Notes: a model not told the origin generated them from the letters alone. A stretch of DNA of 64,000 bases from SB11 sp964584305 (GCA_964584305.1 CAZOZL010000009.1:34840-98839), one strand, 5' to 3'. Counted from the first letter of the stretch, positions 17,216-26,189 are shown. Translations and numbers: made by a program.

Positions 17216-17586
17216 TTATTTTGAATCCGCCATTGGAATATTAAACTCCTTGCCAACTTGTTTTGCTTCCCTTACTATAGGGCTAACATATTATCAACTT
17301 CTTTTACAATATGGGGAGTATCAATCTTGTTTTTAATATTTATACCTAATAAGTTTAAATCTTGTTTAATTTTTTCAGCTAAAACAAAAGCTATATGTAA
17401 TTCTTCATTTAAAATTGTATAAAGCTCGGTTGCACAATGCTCTAATACAGGAAATTTTATTTTTTTAGTGAGTAGTATGTTATTCACTTTTTTTGCAAGC
17501 AACTGCGTATTATTAGGAATTGCATTATCAATAGAATTTTGCAACAGTTGGCTGCCTATTGCTTTGTTATATATAATAGTACTCAT
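17216..17586 (-). CDS. Hypothetical protein, possibly frameshifted near its 3' end
   Basis: The intact frame runs from ATG 17586 to a TAG at 17275 (103 residues), mostly helical, with the end KEVDNMLAL. No known family is recognised. Directly after the stop, another frame reads SPIVREAKQVGKEFNIPMADSK and ends at a TAA at 17216-17218; it looks like a natural C-terminus. A small indel near 17280 would join the two. Whether this is a sequencing error, a true frameshift or chance cannot be settled here. It is divergent from the redoxin gene, 52 bases away. Confidence 0.45.
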
Positions 17587-17638
17587 TTATAATATTTTAC
17601 TCAAACTTTACGTCATTTTTGTCCGTCTGTTCAACACT

Positions 17639-18244
17639 ATGAAGAGATTGAATATACTATTTTTGAGTTTATTTTTTGGTACTTCTGCCCTATTTTCTCA
17701 AGAAAAACTAACAGATACCAGTGCAGCCCCATTATTTACGCATACTACTGTATATGGCGATACCGTTTCACTCTCCCAATACAAAGGAAAGAAGGTGTTT
17801 TTAGTATTTACACGCAGTGCAGGCTGCCCCATCTGTAATCTATATATACACCAGTTGCAAGAGTATGCTGATAGCTTTAAGCAAAAAAATATAGAGGTTT
17901 TAATAGTAACACAGTCAATAGCTTCAAATACAAAGAAGTATATTGAAAATGAAAATTTTCCCTACACTTTTTTGTCTGACCCTGAACGGAAACTTTACAA
18001 ATTGTATAGTATAGAAAGTTCGACAGGGAAGATGATGAAAGGATATATATTTAAGGGCGGAAGGGCAAAATCTAAAAAAGGAAAAAAACTGTATAAGGAA
18101 ACCTTTAAGCAAGAAGGTAATAAAGAGATAGTTGGCTCTGACTTTTTGATTGACGAAAACGGCAAACTTATTAAAGCCTATTATGGTAAATATTTGGGCG
18201 ATAGAATGAGCATTACAGAAATACTACGTTTGTTTAGTAAGTAA
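17639..18244 (+). CDS. Exported peroxiredoxin-like (redoxin/AhpC-TSA) protein
   Basis: 201 residues from ATG 17639. A much longer open frame begins at 17468, but only this start gives a signal peptide (MKRLNILFLSLFFGTSALFSQ). The thioredoxin fold carries the redox motif SAGCPIC (Cys63, Cys66), followed by a peroxiredoxin-like extension with the segment SDPERKLYKLYSIESS and a basic loop (GRAKSKKGKKLYKE). It probably acts as a periplasmic thiol peroxidase or disulfide reductase. The CxxC placement is like the AhpC-TSA_2 group and not the classical 2-Cys peroxiredoxins. Confidence 0.82.
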   Translation: MKRLNILFLSLFFGTSALFSQEKLTDTSAAPLFTHTTVYGDTVSLSQYKGKKVFLVFTRSAGCPICNLYIHQLQEYADSFKQKNIEVLIVTQSIASNTKKYIENENFPYTFLSDPERKLYKLYSIESSTGKMMKGYIFKGGRAKSKKGKKLYKETFKQEGNKEIVGSDFLIDENGKLIKAYYGKYLGDRMSITEILRLFSK

Positions 18245-18283
18245 ACTGTATTGGTTTCACTCACCCCTGAAAACGAACAAGGC

Positions 18284-18336
18284 AACAGGTTGCCACAACA
18301 GCCTAAGAAGGTTACACTCGCAATTGTGAAAAGGGA
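18284..18336 (+). repeat. R5-like repeat fragment, copy e
   Basis: GGTTGCCACAACAGCC, TAAGAAGG, and ACTCGCAATTGTG follow the same order as in the R5 units at 49325 and 63897. It is degenerate. A CCCTCC-TTTT-GGAGGG hairpin lies just downstream at 18377-18392. Confidence 0.45.
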
Positions 18337-18413
18337 CGACAAAGTTTGGGTGGGGATAATTTACACCTCCCTTTCTCCCTCCTTTTGGAGGGAAACAGCT
18401 GCACGGACTAACG

Positions 18414-19631
18414 TTATAGCAACAGCAAACTACTATCACCATAGCTTAAAAAGCGGTAGTTATTGCTAAGGGCTTCATTATAAATAGTTTTCCAATTGCC
18501 TTTTACAAAAGCATCTACCAAAAGTAGTAAGGTGGAGGTAGGTTGATGGAAGTTAGTTATCAAACCTTTGCAAATTTTAAATTCATAACTGGGTGCTATT
18601 AGCAATTCTGTTTCGCCTATTAGTTGCTCTAAGTTGTTTTGTTGCATAAAGTTTAATACGGCTTTTATGCTTGTTTCAGCACTTACTTTTTGGGTACACA
18701 TATAGGGAGTAAGTTTATCTATCAAAAATTCTTTATTAGCACCAGTAATCAGTTGTACTCCATACCAGTACAAACTTTCAAGGCTACGCATACTGGTAGT
18801 GCCTACGGCTATACTATTACTGCTATTAGCCAAAATATTCTCAATATTTGTTAAACTATACACCACTTGCTCACGGTGCATAGGATGTGTGCTTAGGTCT
18901 TTTACTTTCACTGGTTTGAATGTTCCCGCCCCTACATGAAGTGTTAAGAAATCTTTGCCTATCCCCTCTTGTTCTAATTTATTTAAAACAGCATCGGTAA
19001 AGTGTAAACCAGCGGTAGGTGCAGCCACCGAGCCGTCGTTTTTTGCATATACGGTTTGATAGGTTTCACGGTCTTTGGCGGTACTTTCTCTGTTTAGGTA
19101 CGGGGGAATTGGTGTTTGCCCTGCGTGCTCTAATATTTCTGATAGGGTTAAGATTGTAGGCTGCCAGCTAAATTGTACGTGCATTTTTTCTTTATCTACC
19201 AACTGGGCAGTAATAAGTATTTCTTCGCCTTTAAACAGTGTTTTTCGCTGTAATACTTCATTGTTTTTCCATTTTTTTAAATTCCCTACCAAGCACTCAA
19301 AAGTGGCTTTTCCTTTTGCTGCCATAGTAATAGAGGTAATGCGAGAGGGCAAAATGGGGTGTAATAAAAATATCTCTATCAATGCGCCTGTGGTTTTACT
19401 GAAATGCAACCGTGCAGGTATTACTTTGGTATTATTAAAAAATAAGAAACAGTTTTTGGGCAATAGTTGTGGCAGGTGAGTAAAAACTCTATGCTCTACC
19501 CTCCCCTCTTTATATAGTAATAACTTAGATTGGTCTCTTTGGTTTAGGGGGAATTTTGCTATCCTTTCATTGGGCAAAGAATAATTGTATTCTTCAAGGT
19601 TTATTTGCTGTAGTTTTTTAAGCCTGTCCAT
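18414..19631 (-). CDS. queA: S-adenosylmethionine:tRNA ribosyltransferase-isomerase
   Basis: 405 residues from ATG 19631; a GTG at 19661 gives a longer frame but is less likely. QueA transfers the ribosyl part of SAM to preQ1 at the wobble base of GUN tRNAs, the penultimate step of queuosine synthesis. Visible family blocks are LPNERIAKFPLNQRDQSKLL near the start, FFNNTKVIPARL, VAAPTAGLHFTD in the middle, and LITNFHQPTSTLLLLVDAF and YRFLSYGDSSLL at the end. At about 400 residues it is the longer Bacteroidota form. The terminator at 19662-19694 separates it from the upstream Spy-like gene. Confidence 0.93.
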   Translation of the reverse strand: MDRLKKLQQINLEEYNYSLPNERIAKFPLNQRDQSKLLLYKEGRVEHRVFTHLPQLLPKNCFLFFNNTKVIPARLHFSKTTGALIEIFLLHPILPSRITSITMAAKGKATFECLVGNLKKWKNNEVLQRKTLFKGEEILITAQLVDKEKMHVQFSWQPTILTLSEILEHAGQTPIPPYLNRESTAKDRETYQTVYAKNDGSVAAPTAGLHFTDAVLNKLEQEGIGKDFLTLHVGAGTFKPVKVKDLSTHPMHREQVVYSLTNIENILANSSNSIAVGTTSMRSLESLYWYGVQLITGANKEFLIDKLTPYMCTQKVSAETSIKAVLNFMQQNNLEQLIGETELLIAPSYEFKICKGLITNFHQPTSTLLLLVDAFVKGNWKTIYNEALSNNYRFLSYGDSSLLLL

Positions 19632-19661
19632 TGGTACGCAAAAGTATCTTGTGTTTGGCAC

Positions 19662-19693
19662 AAAAAAAATAGCTACCTAAATAGGTAGCTATT
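19662..19693 (-). terminator. Rho-independent terminator of the Spy-like gene
   Basis: AATAGCTACCTA and TAGGTAGCTATT form a perfect 12-base stem with a 2-base centre; on the minus strand it ends in eight U. It lies 31 bases after the stop at 19725 and just before queA. Confidence 0.88.
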
Positions 19694-19724
19694 TTTTCGT
19701 CCTTGTTAAAGTTTATCCCCTCAT

Positions 19725-20111
19725 TTACTCTGCTCTTTTTTCTTTGCGTTTTTTGCGTCGTTCACTTCTTTTCTTTTTCACGTGTTTTTTCATTTTCGCG
19801 TACTTTACTTTTTGCTCTTCGGTAAGTACTTGCTCTATTTGCGTATTCCGCTCCGTTTCTATGCCTTTTATTTTGCTCCTTAGTTCTTTTCGTTTCCCTT
19901 TCAATTCAGCTTTTGCGGCATCCTTTTTAGTAGCTGCATCCAAGTTTATTTGTTGCACTTTGCTTACCTGCTCATCTGTTAAGTCCAACTTTTTTTTCAT
20001 TTTGTTGGTTATTTTTTCGGCTCTTTCTCCAGTGGTTTTCTTTGTTTTTTCTTGTGCAAAAGCACTTATGCTAAATAAGGCTACTACTGCTATTAGTGTT
20101 ATTTTTTTCAT
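19725..20111 (-). CDS. Spy/CpxP-like periplasmic LTXXQ-type protein
   Basis: 128 residues with a signal peptide (about 1-19, ending AFAQ). The mature part is nearly all helical and very rich in Lys/Arg. It holds LDLTDEQVSKVQQIN near residue 44 and LTEEQKVKYAKM near residue 95, two copies of the LTxxQ signature seen in Spy and CpxP chaperones. Such proteins act as periplasmic stress chaperones or sensors. The last 25 residues are almost all charged (KKKRSERRKKRKEKR). A second, longer protein of this style is encoded at 38736-39398. Confidence 0.78.
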   Translation of the reverse strand: MKKITLIAVVALFSISAFAQEKTKKTTGERAEKITNKMKKKLDLTDEQVSKVQQINLDAATKKDAAKAELKGKRKELRSKIKGIETERNTQIEQVLTEEQKVKYAKMKKHVKKKRSERRKKRKEKRAE

Positions 20112-20228
20112 GGCGTATATTTTATATTATCTAATTTATTGCTGTGTGTTTGTTTAAGGTTAGAGTGCAAAAAGAGCAAAAGGTTTAAATAATTGATAAA
20201 AAAAATTATTCCCCTGTTTACTAAGTGA

Positions 20229-20236
20229 TAAATTTG
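20229..20236 (+). promoter_or_regulatory. Candidate -7 box (TAAATTTG) directly before a start codon
   Basis: Exact TAnnTTTG match ending only 4 bases before the ATG at 20241. Transcription would start at or within a few bases of the ATG, so the methyltransferase mRNA may be leaderless. No clear TTG box was found upstream. Confidence 0.4.
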
Positions 20237-20240
20237 CGGC

Positions 20241-20972
20241 ATGAGCGAGTGGTTTAAGGATTGGTTTAATACAGAGTATTATCATATTTTGTATAAAAAC
20301 AGAGATTATAGTGAGGCTTCTAACTTTATAGACAGGCTGGTAGCACACCTTGCCCCACAGCCCAACGCTCATTTTTTGGATGTAGCTTGCGGAAAAGGAA
20401 GGCATAGCAAATACTTAAACAAAAAAGGATACAAGATTACAGGTATAGATATTAGCCCTAATAGTATTGACCAAGCCAAACAGTATGCTACTGATACGCT
20501 ACGCTTTGAGGTGGCCGATATGCGCCAACCATTTGCAAATAATAGATATGATATTGCGTTGAACCTTTTTACCAGCTTTGGCTATTTTGAGAGTAGTAAT
20601 GATAACTTGGCAGCACTCCAAAATATTTGTAAAGCAATAAAACCAAATGGATTTTTTGTGTTAGATTTTTTTAATACTACTAAAGTACTGAAAGAATTAG
20701 TACCCCAAGAGGTTAAGACTGTTGATGGCATTGATTTTTACATTAGCAAAAAAGTAGAGAACAACCGCATTTTAAAAACCATTGAGTTTGAAAGCAATGG
20801 CATACAAAAGAGCTTTACCGAAAAGGTTGAAGCGATTACAAAACAGCAGTTTGAAAATCTTTTTGCCGCCACTGATTTTGAAGTAAAAGAAGTATTTGGT
20901 AGTTACCACTTAGATAGTTTTGATGAGAACACCGCCGACCGCCTTATATTCGTAGTACAAAAAAATAAATAG
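20241..20972 (+). CDS. Class I SAM-dependent methyltransferase
   Basis: 243 residues. The SAM-binding motif I is LDVACGKGRHSKYL at about residues 46-59, followed by ITGIDISPNSIDQA and the FEVADMRQPF segment. The class is clear but the methyl acceptor is not; it resembles small-molecule methyltransferases (Methyltransf_25/11 group). It is the first gene of a tight plus-strand cluster: the PAP2 gene begins 1 base after its stop. Confidence 0.88.
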   Translation: MSEWFKDWFNTEYYHILYKNRDYSEASNFIDRLVAHLAPQPNAHFLDVACGKGRHSKYLNKKGYKITGIDISPNSIDQAKQYATDTLRFEVADMRQPFANNRYDIALNLFTSFGYFESSNDNLAALQNICKAIKPNGFFVLDFFNTTKVLKELVPQEVKTVDGIDFYISKKVENNRILKTIEFESNGIQKSFTEKVEAITKQQFENLFAATDFEVKEVFGSYHLDSFDENTADRLIFVVQKNK

Positions 20973-20973
20973 C

Positions 20974-21546
20974 TTGATAGAACAATTATTACAATGGGAC
21001 ACCGAGGTTTTTCTCCTAATTAACAAAAAAGGCGGCAATGCTATTTTTGATTGGTTAATGCCTGTACTTAGAAATAAGTTTACGTGGCTTCCTTTATATA
21101 TTATTATCCTATTTGGTTTCTATAAACTATATAGCCTAAAACCTACTTTATATATTTTAGTTTTTACGGTGCTAATGATTGTGATAGGCAATACAGCAAT
21201 TACAGATACTACCAAGCATACCGTGAAACGCCTACGCCCCTGCCAAGAAGAAGCCCTAAAAGAGAAAATGGTAATGCGGGTAGGTTGCGGAGGGATGTAC
21301 GGCTATTTTTCTGCCCATGCTACCAATCATTTTGCGCTGGCATTATTGTTTAGTCTATTACTAAAAAAACGTTTCCGTTGGGCTACCTTTGCCCTTCTTT
21401 TTTGGGCGGCAGCCATCTCTTATGCACAGGTATATGTGGGCAAGCATTATCCGCTTGATGTGCTTACGGGGGCTGTTGTAGGCTGCCTGCTAGCACTGCT
21501 CACCTATTGGGGGTTACAAAAAAGTGTTAAAGAACTTAGAATTTGA
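20974..21546 (+). CDS. PAP2-family membrane phosphatase
   Basis: 190 residues with about five membrane helices, starting at TTG 20974. PAP2 enzymes remove phosphate from lipid phosphates such as undecaprenyl pyrophosphate. Motif 1 is K81-X6-R88-P89, motif 2 is FSAH with His115 as the catalytic acid position, and motif 3 is H158-X3-D162. The arginine normally found six residues before H158 is Gln152. It is sandwiched between the methyltransferase and the ZIP gene, with a 4-base overlap to the latter. Confidence 0.85.
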   Translation: MIEQLLQWDTEVFLLINKKGGNAIFDWLMPVLRNKFTWLPLYIIILFGFYKLYSLKPTLYILVFTVLMIVIGNTAITDTTKHTVKRLRPCQEEALKEKMVMRVGCGGMYGYFSAHATNHFALALLFSLLLKKRFRWATFALLFWAAAISYAQVYVGKHYPLDVLTGAVVGCLLALLTYWGLQKSVKELRI

Positions 21547-22283
21547 GTATTTTTTGGTACATATTACTATTTGCCGCTCCTTTTGTAGGCGGCGTGTTGG
21601 GCTTTTTCCTTAATCGTGGTAAAGAGTCGTTTACCAAGCTATTATTAGCCTTTAGCGGCTCGTTTTTGCTTTCTCTTTCTATATTGGTATTAATGCCTCA
21701 TGTTTTTGGTGGGCATGGCAATACTTATGCAGGTATTTTTGTATTGGGAGGTTTTTTACTGCAAATATTTTTAGATTTTTATACTCGTGGTGCTGACCAC
21801 GGGCATTATCACGCTGATGGAAAAACACAAGCCTACCGCATCCCTATTTCACTTATTGTGGCATTAAGTTTACATAGCTTTATAGAAGGCATACCCATTG
21901 GTGCGGGTGCATATCACGAATCGGGCTTTGGTACAAGTATGCTTGTGGGCATAGCCTTGCACGAAATACCTGCTGCCTTTGTACTGGTGAGTGTATTGCG
22001 TGCCAACCAGCTTAAAAACAAAGTGGTAATTCCCCTAATGGTGCTGTATGCTTCTATGTCGCTAATTGGGGCGTTATTTAGCCATTATATAAACAAGTAT
22101 ATCCCCCTCACCGAAGAGTCACTACATTATATATTAGCCATAGTTATTGGCTCGTTTTTGCATATCTCTACTACTATTTTGTTTGAGAGTAGTGAAAACC
22201 ACCGTTTCAACCGTTTAAAATTAACTGCAATACTTATTGGTATTGTCGTAGGCTTATTAAATTTGCTGGTAAGCAGCCATTAA
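21543..22283 (+). CDS. ZIP-family divalent metal transporter
   Basis: 246 residues, about eight membrane helices. The start is TTG 21543, overlapping the PAP2 stop as TTGA. A His-rich loop DHGHYHADGK lies near residue 85. The metal-path motifs are LSLHSFIEGIPIG (about 105-117) and VGIALHEIPAAF (about 140-151), which carry the paired His/Glu residues of ZIP transporters. It imports zinc or related metals into the cytoplasm. Confidence 0.9.
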   Translation: MSIFWYILLFAAPFVGGVLGFFLNRGKESFTKLLLAFSGSFLLSLSILVLMPHVFGGHGNTYAGIFVLGGFLLQIFLDFYTRGADHGHYHADGKTQAYRIPISLIVALSLHSFIEGIPIGAGAYHESGFGTSMLVGIALHEIPAAFVLVSVLRANQLKNKVVIPLMVLYASMSLIGALFSHYINKYIPLTEESLHYILAIVIGSFLHISTTILFESSENHRFNRLKLTAILIGIVVGLLNLLVSSH

Positions 22284-22350
22284 ATATTTAATGTGAAAAT
22301 TTGTTAACTTATGAACTGCTTAAAAGCCAAAAACAAATAATGACTAAAAA

Positions 22351-23127
22351 ATGAACGAATTTATAGTAGTAGAACCCCAGTTTAGCAAGCATATAGCATT
22401 AATCCGTCTTAATCGCCCAAAAGAATTAAATGCGCTTAACCTACAATTAATGATTGAAGTGCGTGAAGCCTTGAAGGAACTGGATGCGGATGACAATGTG
22501 AGGGTTATTATTATTACTGGAAATGAACGTGCTTTTGCCGCTGGGGCAGATATAAAACAAATGAGCGGCAAGGGAGCGGTAGATATGCTAAAGATAGACC
22601 AGTTTAGCACATGGGATCAGATAAAACGTACTAAAAAACCTATTATAGCAGCAGTATCGGGTTTTGCATTGGGGGGTGGCTGCGAGTTGGTAATGCACTG
22701 TGATATGGTAATAGCAAGTGAAACGGCGCAGTTTGGACAACCAGAGATAAAAATAGGAGTTATGCCAGGTGCAGGCGGAACACAGCGTCTTCCCCGTGCA
22801 GTAGGCAAAGCATTGGCTATGGAAATGGTATTAACAGGTAATTTTATAAATGCCGAGCAGGCATTGCAAGCAGGCTTAATTAATAAAGTAGTGCCCGTTG
22901 AAGTATATTTGCAAGAAGCGGTAAAATTAGCCAAGGATATAGCCGAACGCTCACCCATAGCGGTACAAATGGCAAAAGAAAGTGTACTAAAATCATTTGA
23001 GAGTAACCTTACCGAAGGTTTATACTTTGAGCGTAAAAACTTTTATATGCTATTTGCTACCGAAGACCAAAAAGAAGGTATGGCTGCCTTTGTAGAAAAA
23101 CGCAAACCTGATTTTAAAGGAAGATAA
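22351..23127 (+). CDS. Enoyl-CoA hydratase (crotonase family)
   Basis: 258 residues, the standard length. The oxyanion-hole segments are FAAGADIKQM near residue 62 and GFALGGGCELVMHCD near residue 102. Both catalytic glutamates of true hydratases are present: QPEI (Glu144 position in rat crotonase) and AMEMVLTG (Glu164 position). It hydrates 2-enoyl-CoA to 3-hydroxyacyl-CoA, the step before the dehydrogenase encoded at 10797-11687. The following PLD gene is in the same frame, directly after its TAA stop. Confidence 0.94.
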   Translation: MNEFIVVEPQFSKHIALIRLNRPKELNALNLQLMIEVREALKELDADDNVRVIIITGNERAFAAGADIKQMSGKGAVDMLKIDQFSTWDQIKRTKKPIIAAVSGFALGGGCELVMHCDMVIASETAQFGQPEIKIGVMPGAGGTQRLPRAVGKALAMEMVLTGNFINAEQALQAGLINKVVPVEVYLQEAVKLAKDIAERSPIAVQMAKESVLKSFESNLTEGLYFERKNFYMLFATEDQKEGMAAFVEKRKPDFKGR

Positions 23128-23205
23128 CTTTATAAAACTTTACTTATCGAAAAAAGTACACCATACCAAGCCAAAGGGCAAGTACACCAAGCCCAAACTA
23201 TACAG

Positions 23206-24330
23206 TTGGTACACAGTGGTGCTGATTACTTTTGCTGTTTAGAAGAAATAATTAACGCTGCAAAAAGCGAAATTCACCTACAAACCTATTCTTTTGAAGA
23301 TGATGAAACAGGGCATAAAATTGCGAATGCCCTAATAGCCGCCGCAAAAAGAGGTGTGCAGGTATATATGGTATTAGATGCCTATGGCTCAAAAGACATA
23401 AGCCCCCATTTTATAAAAAATATTACAGCATCGGGAATAAAATTTCGATTTTTTGGAATGTTAGGCAAAAAAGGAAACTTTGCTTGGGGCAGACGATTGC
23501 ATCATAAAATAGTAGTAGTTGATGGGTATATCTCATTGGTGGGTGGGATAAATATTGCCAACCGCTACTTGGGCTATGGTTTTAATGATGCGTGGTTAGA
23601 TTTTGCTTTACTTATTAAAGGCAATGTGGGGCAGCATATTGCAAAAGTATGCAGGCATACTTTTGTCAAATGGTTTAGAAAAAACAAGGGGAATACCCCT
23701 GCTATTAAAGCACATGAACAAATTAATATCCAACTGCTACAAAACGATTGGCTGAGAAGCAAAAACCAAATAGCACAATCGTATGCAAAAGCTATAAAAG
23801 CAGCCCAAAAAGAGATTATTATAGCCAACAGCTATTTTTTACCAGGGGGTTATTTTAGGCGATTACTAAAAGATGCCTCGCAACGGGGTGTGAAAGTAAA
23901 AATATTCCTCCCCAGTATATCTGATGTACCTATGGCAAAAAATGCAATAAGCTACCTGTACCGTTACCTATTACGAAACAATATTGAAATATATGAGTGG
24001 ATGCCAAGTGTGCTACACGCAAAAATAGCTTGTATTGATGGTAGGTGGAGTACCATAGGCTCATATAATCTTAACTATTTAAGTGCCTATGCCAGTATAG
24101 AGTTTAATATTAGTGTTTTGGATAAAGATTTTTCAACCCTGTTTCAGCAGCACTTGCACACGCTTTTAAACTCTAATAGTGTACCGATACAGAAAGAAAA
24201 ATTTATACAAAAACTAACCCCTTTAAGGCTGTTTGTTTACTGGTTTTCGTTTAAAATAATGAAGCTATCAGAGGTATTGCTCATCAGTTTCCCAGGGCAG
24301 CACTTTTTAAAACGAAATAAGTACGCATAG
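23206..24330 (+). CDS. Phospholipase D / cardiolipin synthase family protein
   Basis: 374 residues from TTG 23206. Two HKD motifs are present: HHKIVVVDGYISLVGG near residue 100 and HAKIACIDGRWSTIGSYN near residue 270. This is the arrangement of cardiolipin synthases and related phosphatidyltransferases. There is no N-terminal membrane domain. The start is uncertain: the frame has no ATG before this point but reads sensible family-like sequence (QAQTIQLVHSGADYF) back to the echA stop at 23125, so the protein may start upstream at an unusual codon. Confidence 0.85.
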   Translation: MVHSGADYFCCLEEIINAAKSEIHLQTYSFEDDETGHKIANALIAAAKRGVQVYMVLDAYGSKDISPHFIKNITASGIKFRFFGMLGKKGNFAWGRRLHHKIVVVDGYISLVGGINIANRYLGYGFNDAWLDFALLIKGNVGQHIAKVCRHTFVKWFRKNKGNTPAIKAHEQINIQLLQNDWLRSKNQIAQSYAKAIKAAQKEIIIANSYFLPGGYFRRLLKDASQRGVKVKIFLPSISDVPMAKNAISYLYRYLLRNNIEIYEWMPSVLHAKIACIDGRWSTIGSYNLNYLSAYASIEFNISVLDKDFSTLFQQHLHTLLNSNSVPIQKEKFIQKLTPLRLFVYWFSFKIMKLSEVLLISFPGQHFLKRNKYA

Positions 24331-24360
24331 CTTTCTTGTAAAACTTGTAAAAGTATAAAA

Positions 24361-24388
24361 AAAGCCTCCCGACTACTCGGGAGGCTTT
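24361..24388. terminator. Bidirectional hairpin terminator between convergent genes
   Basis: AAAGCCTCCCGA and TCGGGAGGCTTT make a perfect 12-base stem with a CTAC loop, flanked by A and T tracts. It serves the PLD gene and the convergent OmpA/TPR lipoprotein gene. Confidence 0.92.
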
Positions 24389-24410
24389 CTATATATTTTT
24401 GAAGTATTTA

Positions 24411-26189
24411 TTATCTAAATAAATTTACAAACTCAGGTTTGTCTTTAATATTACGGAACTCCATATCTGATTTAGCACGGTTTTTTAAATTAGCATCTTC
24501 TTTAAATGCTCTTGCTAAGTTATTAGCTACACCATCTAATGAGTTTTTACGTGCTGATACAACAGCCAGTATATAATAGGTTGCTCCATCTTTCTTATCA
24601 GCAGGGATACAGTCTAATGTTTTTTGAGCATCATCAAGTTGCCCTTTAAGCAAGTATGCTAAACCTACATTATAACTACACTGTGTATTACCAAAACTCT
24701 CTAAAGCATTATCATATTTACCCATGCGAGTATATAGAACACCTAAGTTATAGTCAGCATTTACATTACTGTTATGTTTTGATTTTGCAGAACGGTATTT
24801 CTCTTCAGCATCTAAAAACTGGTTGTTCATTTTATAAGCAACTCCCATATTGTTTAGTACAAATGCGTTATTAGCATCTAAACCATCGGCGGTGCTTAAA
24901 TTTTTAGTAGCATCTTCTGTTTCGCCAAGTTGTAGGTTGGCTACTGCAAGGTTGTTAAAACCTTTCCAGTCGCTACTATACTTACCTACATAATAGCTGT
25001 ATATGCGTTTACGGTCTTTAGGCTCACTCGAAATTTTACCTAATTGTAATAATTCGGCTTGACTTAATTCTCCTAATGATGAAGATGCAGCAACAAGCTC
25101 ATCATTGGTTTTTAACCCTCCTTTAGCTGTAAATTGTATTGTTGACCTTCTTAATTTAGGCAACATATACGTTTTCATTTTCTCGTAAGAGGCAGCGTGC
25201 TGTGCTTTTATACGGATTTCTTTTTCATCATCGCTAATATTGCTATTATTCATAATAGCAACTATACCGTCTTTGTCTTCTAAATCAGAGGCTTGAACTG
25301 ATGCTTTCCAGCCTTTCCAATCTTCTTTGTAGTTATTGGCAGCTTTAAAGTTGCTATCAAACATTTCGTAGCGACCAAATTTTTTCAAGTATTGTTTAAA
25401 CCACTTAATAGTTGATGCCGAACGATCTTTTGATAACGCTTCGTTTCTTTCTATCTCACCATCAGGTGAAGCATAAGAACTAAAGTTTAAACCCTTTATT
25501 TCAAAGTTAGGATCTCTAAGTAGTTCTGTTAAAGACTCAATTTGTTTCTTATTATTAATTGCTGCGTTATTATCTTTAAAGTTTGCGTTGAACCTGTCAC
25601 TATTAATTAAGTAATATACCTCAATAGATTGAGTTTTATCTACTGGAACGTACTCATCAACAGAAAGCAAAACATCTTCGTTTGACTTTAACATACGAGA
25701 GGTAGTGATAATACCGTCAGCAATTTTGGTTTCGGGTAAATTGATACACTGGTTCAACTCTCTTTCTTCTCCTTTAATAATAAAGGTATTTTTAGCCACC
25801 AATGTAGCGTTTTTCATACTCTCATCGTAAGCAAACTTATCAGTAAATACTCTTGTACCACCTTCGCTATATTTAATAGCTTTTTTTGATTTGGTTGTTT
25901 TTTCTCCTTTAAGAGTGAAAGGGGGGCGAGAATTTGCCTCATCACCATACTTAAGAACAGGCTCTACTTTAATTTGAGCTTTTTTGTGAAGTTTTTTTGC
26001 TGGTATAGTAACAGTTACTTCATACTCAACAGAATCACCATGTAGTTCTAATACTTTAGGAGAAGAGCTGTATTCAACACTCTCCTCGTAGTTCTTTGCT
26101 GCCTTCTTAATGTTTTGGCACGCTGAGATTGACAATACCGAAAAGGCTATTGCCAAAACACCAGTTGACTTAATGCTAATTAATTTCAT
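24411..26189 (-). CDS. OmpA-like and TPR-containing lipoprotein
   Basis: 592 residues from ATG 26189; the frame is open further upstream, but only this start gives a lipoprotein signal (MKLISIKSTGV...LSISAC, Cys24). The N-terminal 200 residues form a beta-rich region. An OmpA-like peptidoglycan-binding segment lies near residues 210-270, with INSDRF, FSSYASPDG and LSKDRSAST. Several TPR units follow at about 440-560 (DANNAFVLNNMGVAYKMN-type). It is probably an outer-membrane lipoprotein anchored to peptidoglycan. An exact promoter pair lies upstream and a strong terminator at the end, so it is a one-gene unit. Confidence 0.82.
   Translation of the reverse strand: MKLISIKSTGVLAIAFSVLSISACQNIKKAAKNYEESVEYSSSPKVLELHGDSVEYEVTVTIPAKKLHKKAQIKVEPVLKYGDEANSRPPFTLKGEKTTKSKKAIKYSEGGTRVFTDKFAYDESMKNATLVAKNTFIIKGEERELNQCINLPETKIADGIITTSRMLKSNEDVLLSVDEYVPVDKTQSIEVYYLINSDRFNANFKDNNAAINNKKQIESLTELLRDPNFEIKGLNFSSYASPDGEIERNEALSKDRSASTIKWFKQYLKKFGRYEMFDSNFKAANNYKEDWKGWKASVQASDLEDKDGIVAIMNNSNISDDEKEIRIKAQHAASYEKMKTYMLPKLRRSTIQFTAKGGLKTNDELVAASSSLGELSQAELLQLGKISSEPKDRKRIYSYYVGKYSSDWKGFNNLAVANLQLGETEDATKNLSTADGLDANNAFVLNNMGVAYKMNNQFLDAEEKYRSAKSKHNSNVNADYNLGVLYTRMGKYDNALESFGNTQCSYNVGLAYLLKGQLDDAQKTLDCIPADKKDGATYYILAVVSARKNSLDGVANNLARAFKEDANLKNRAKSDMEFRNIKDKPEFVNLFR

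Noticed and set aside
17468..17638. Extended N-terminus for the redoxin gene
   Set aside because: The extra 57 residues are a hydrophobic reading of the opposite-strand gene; the ATG at 17639 gives a proper signal peptide.
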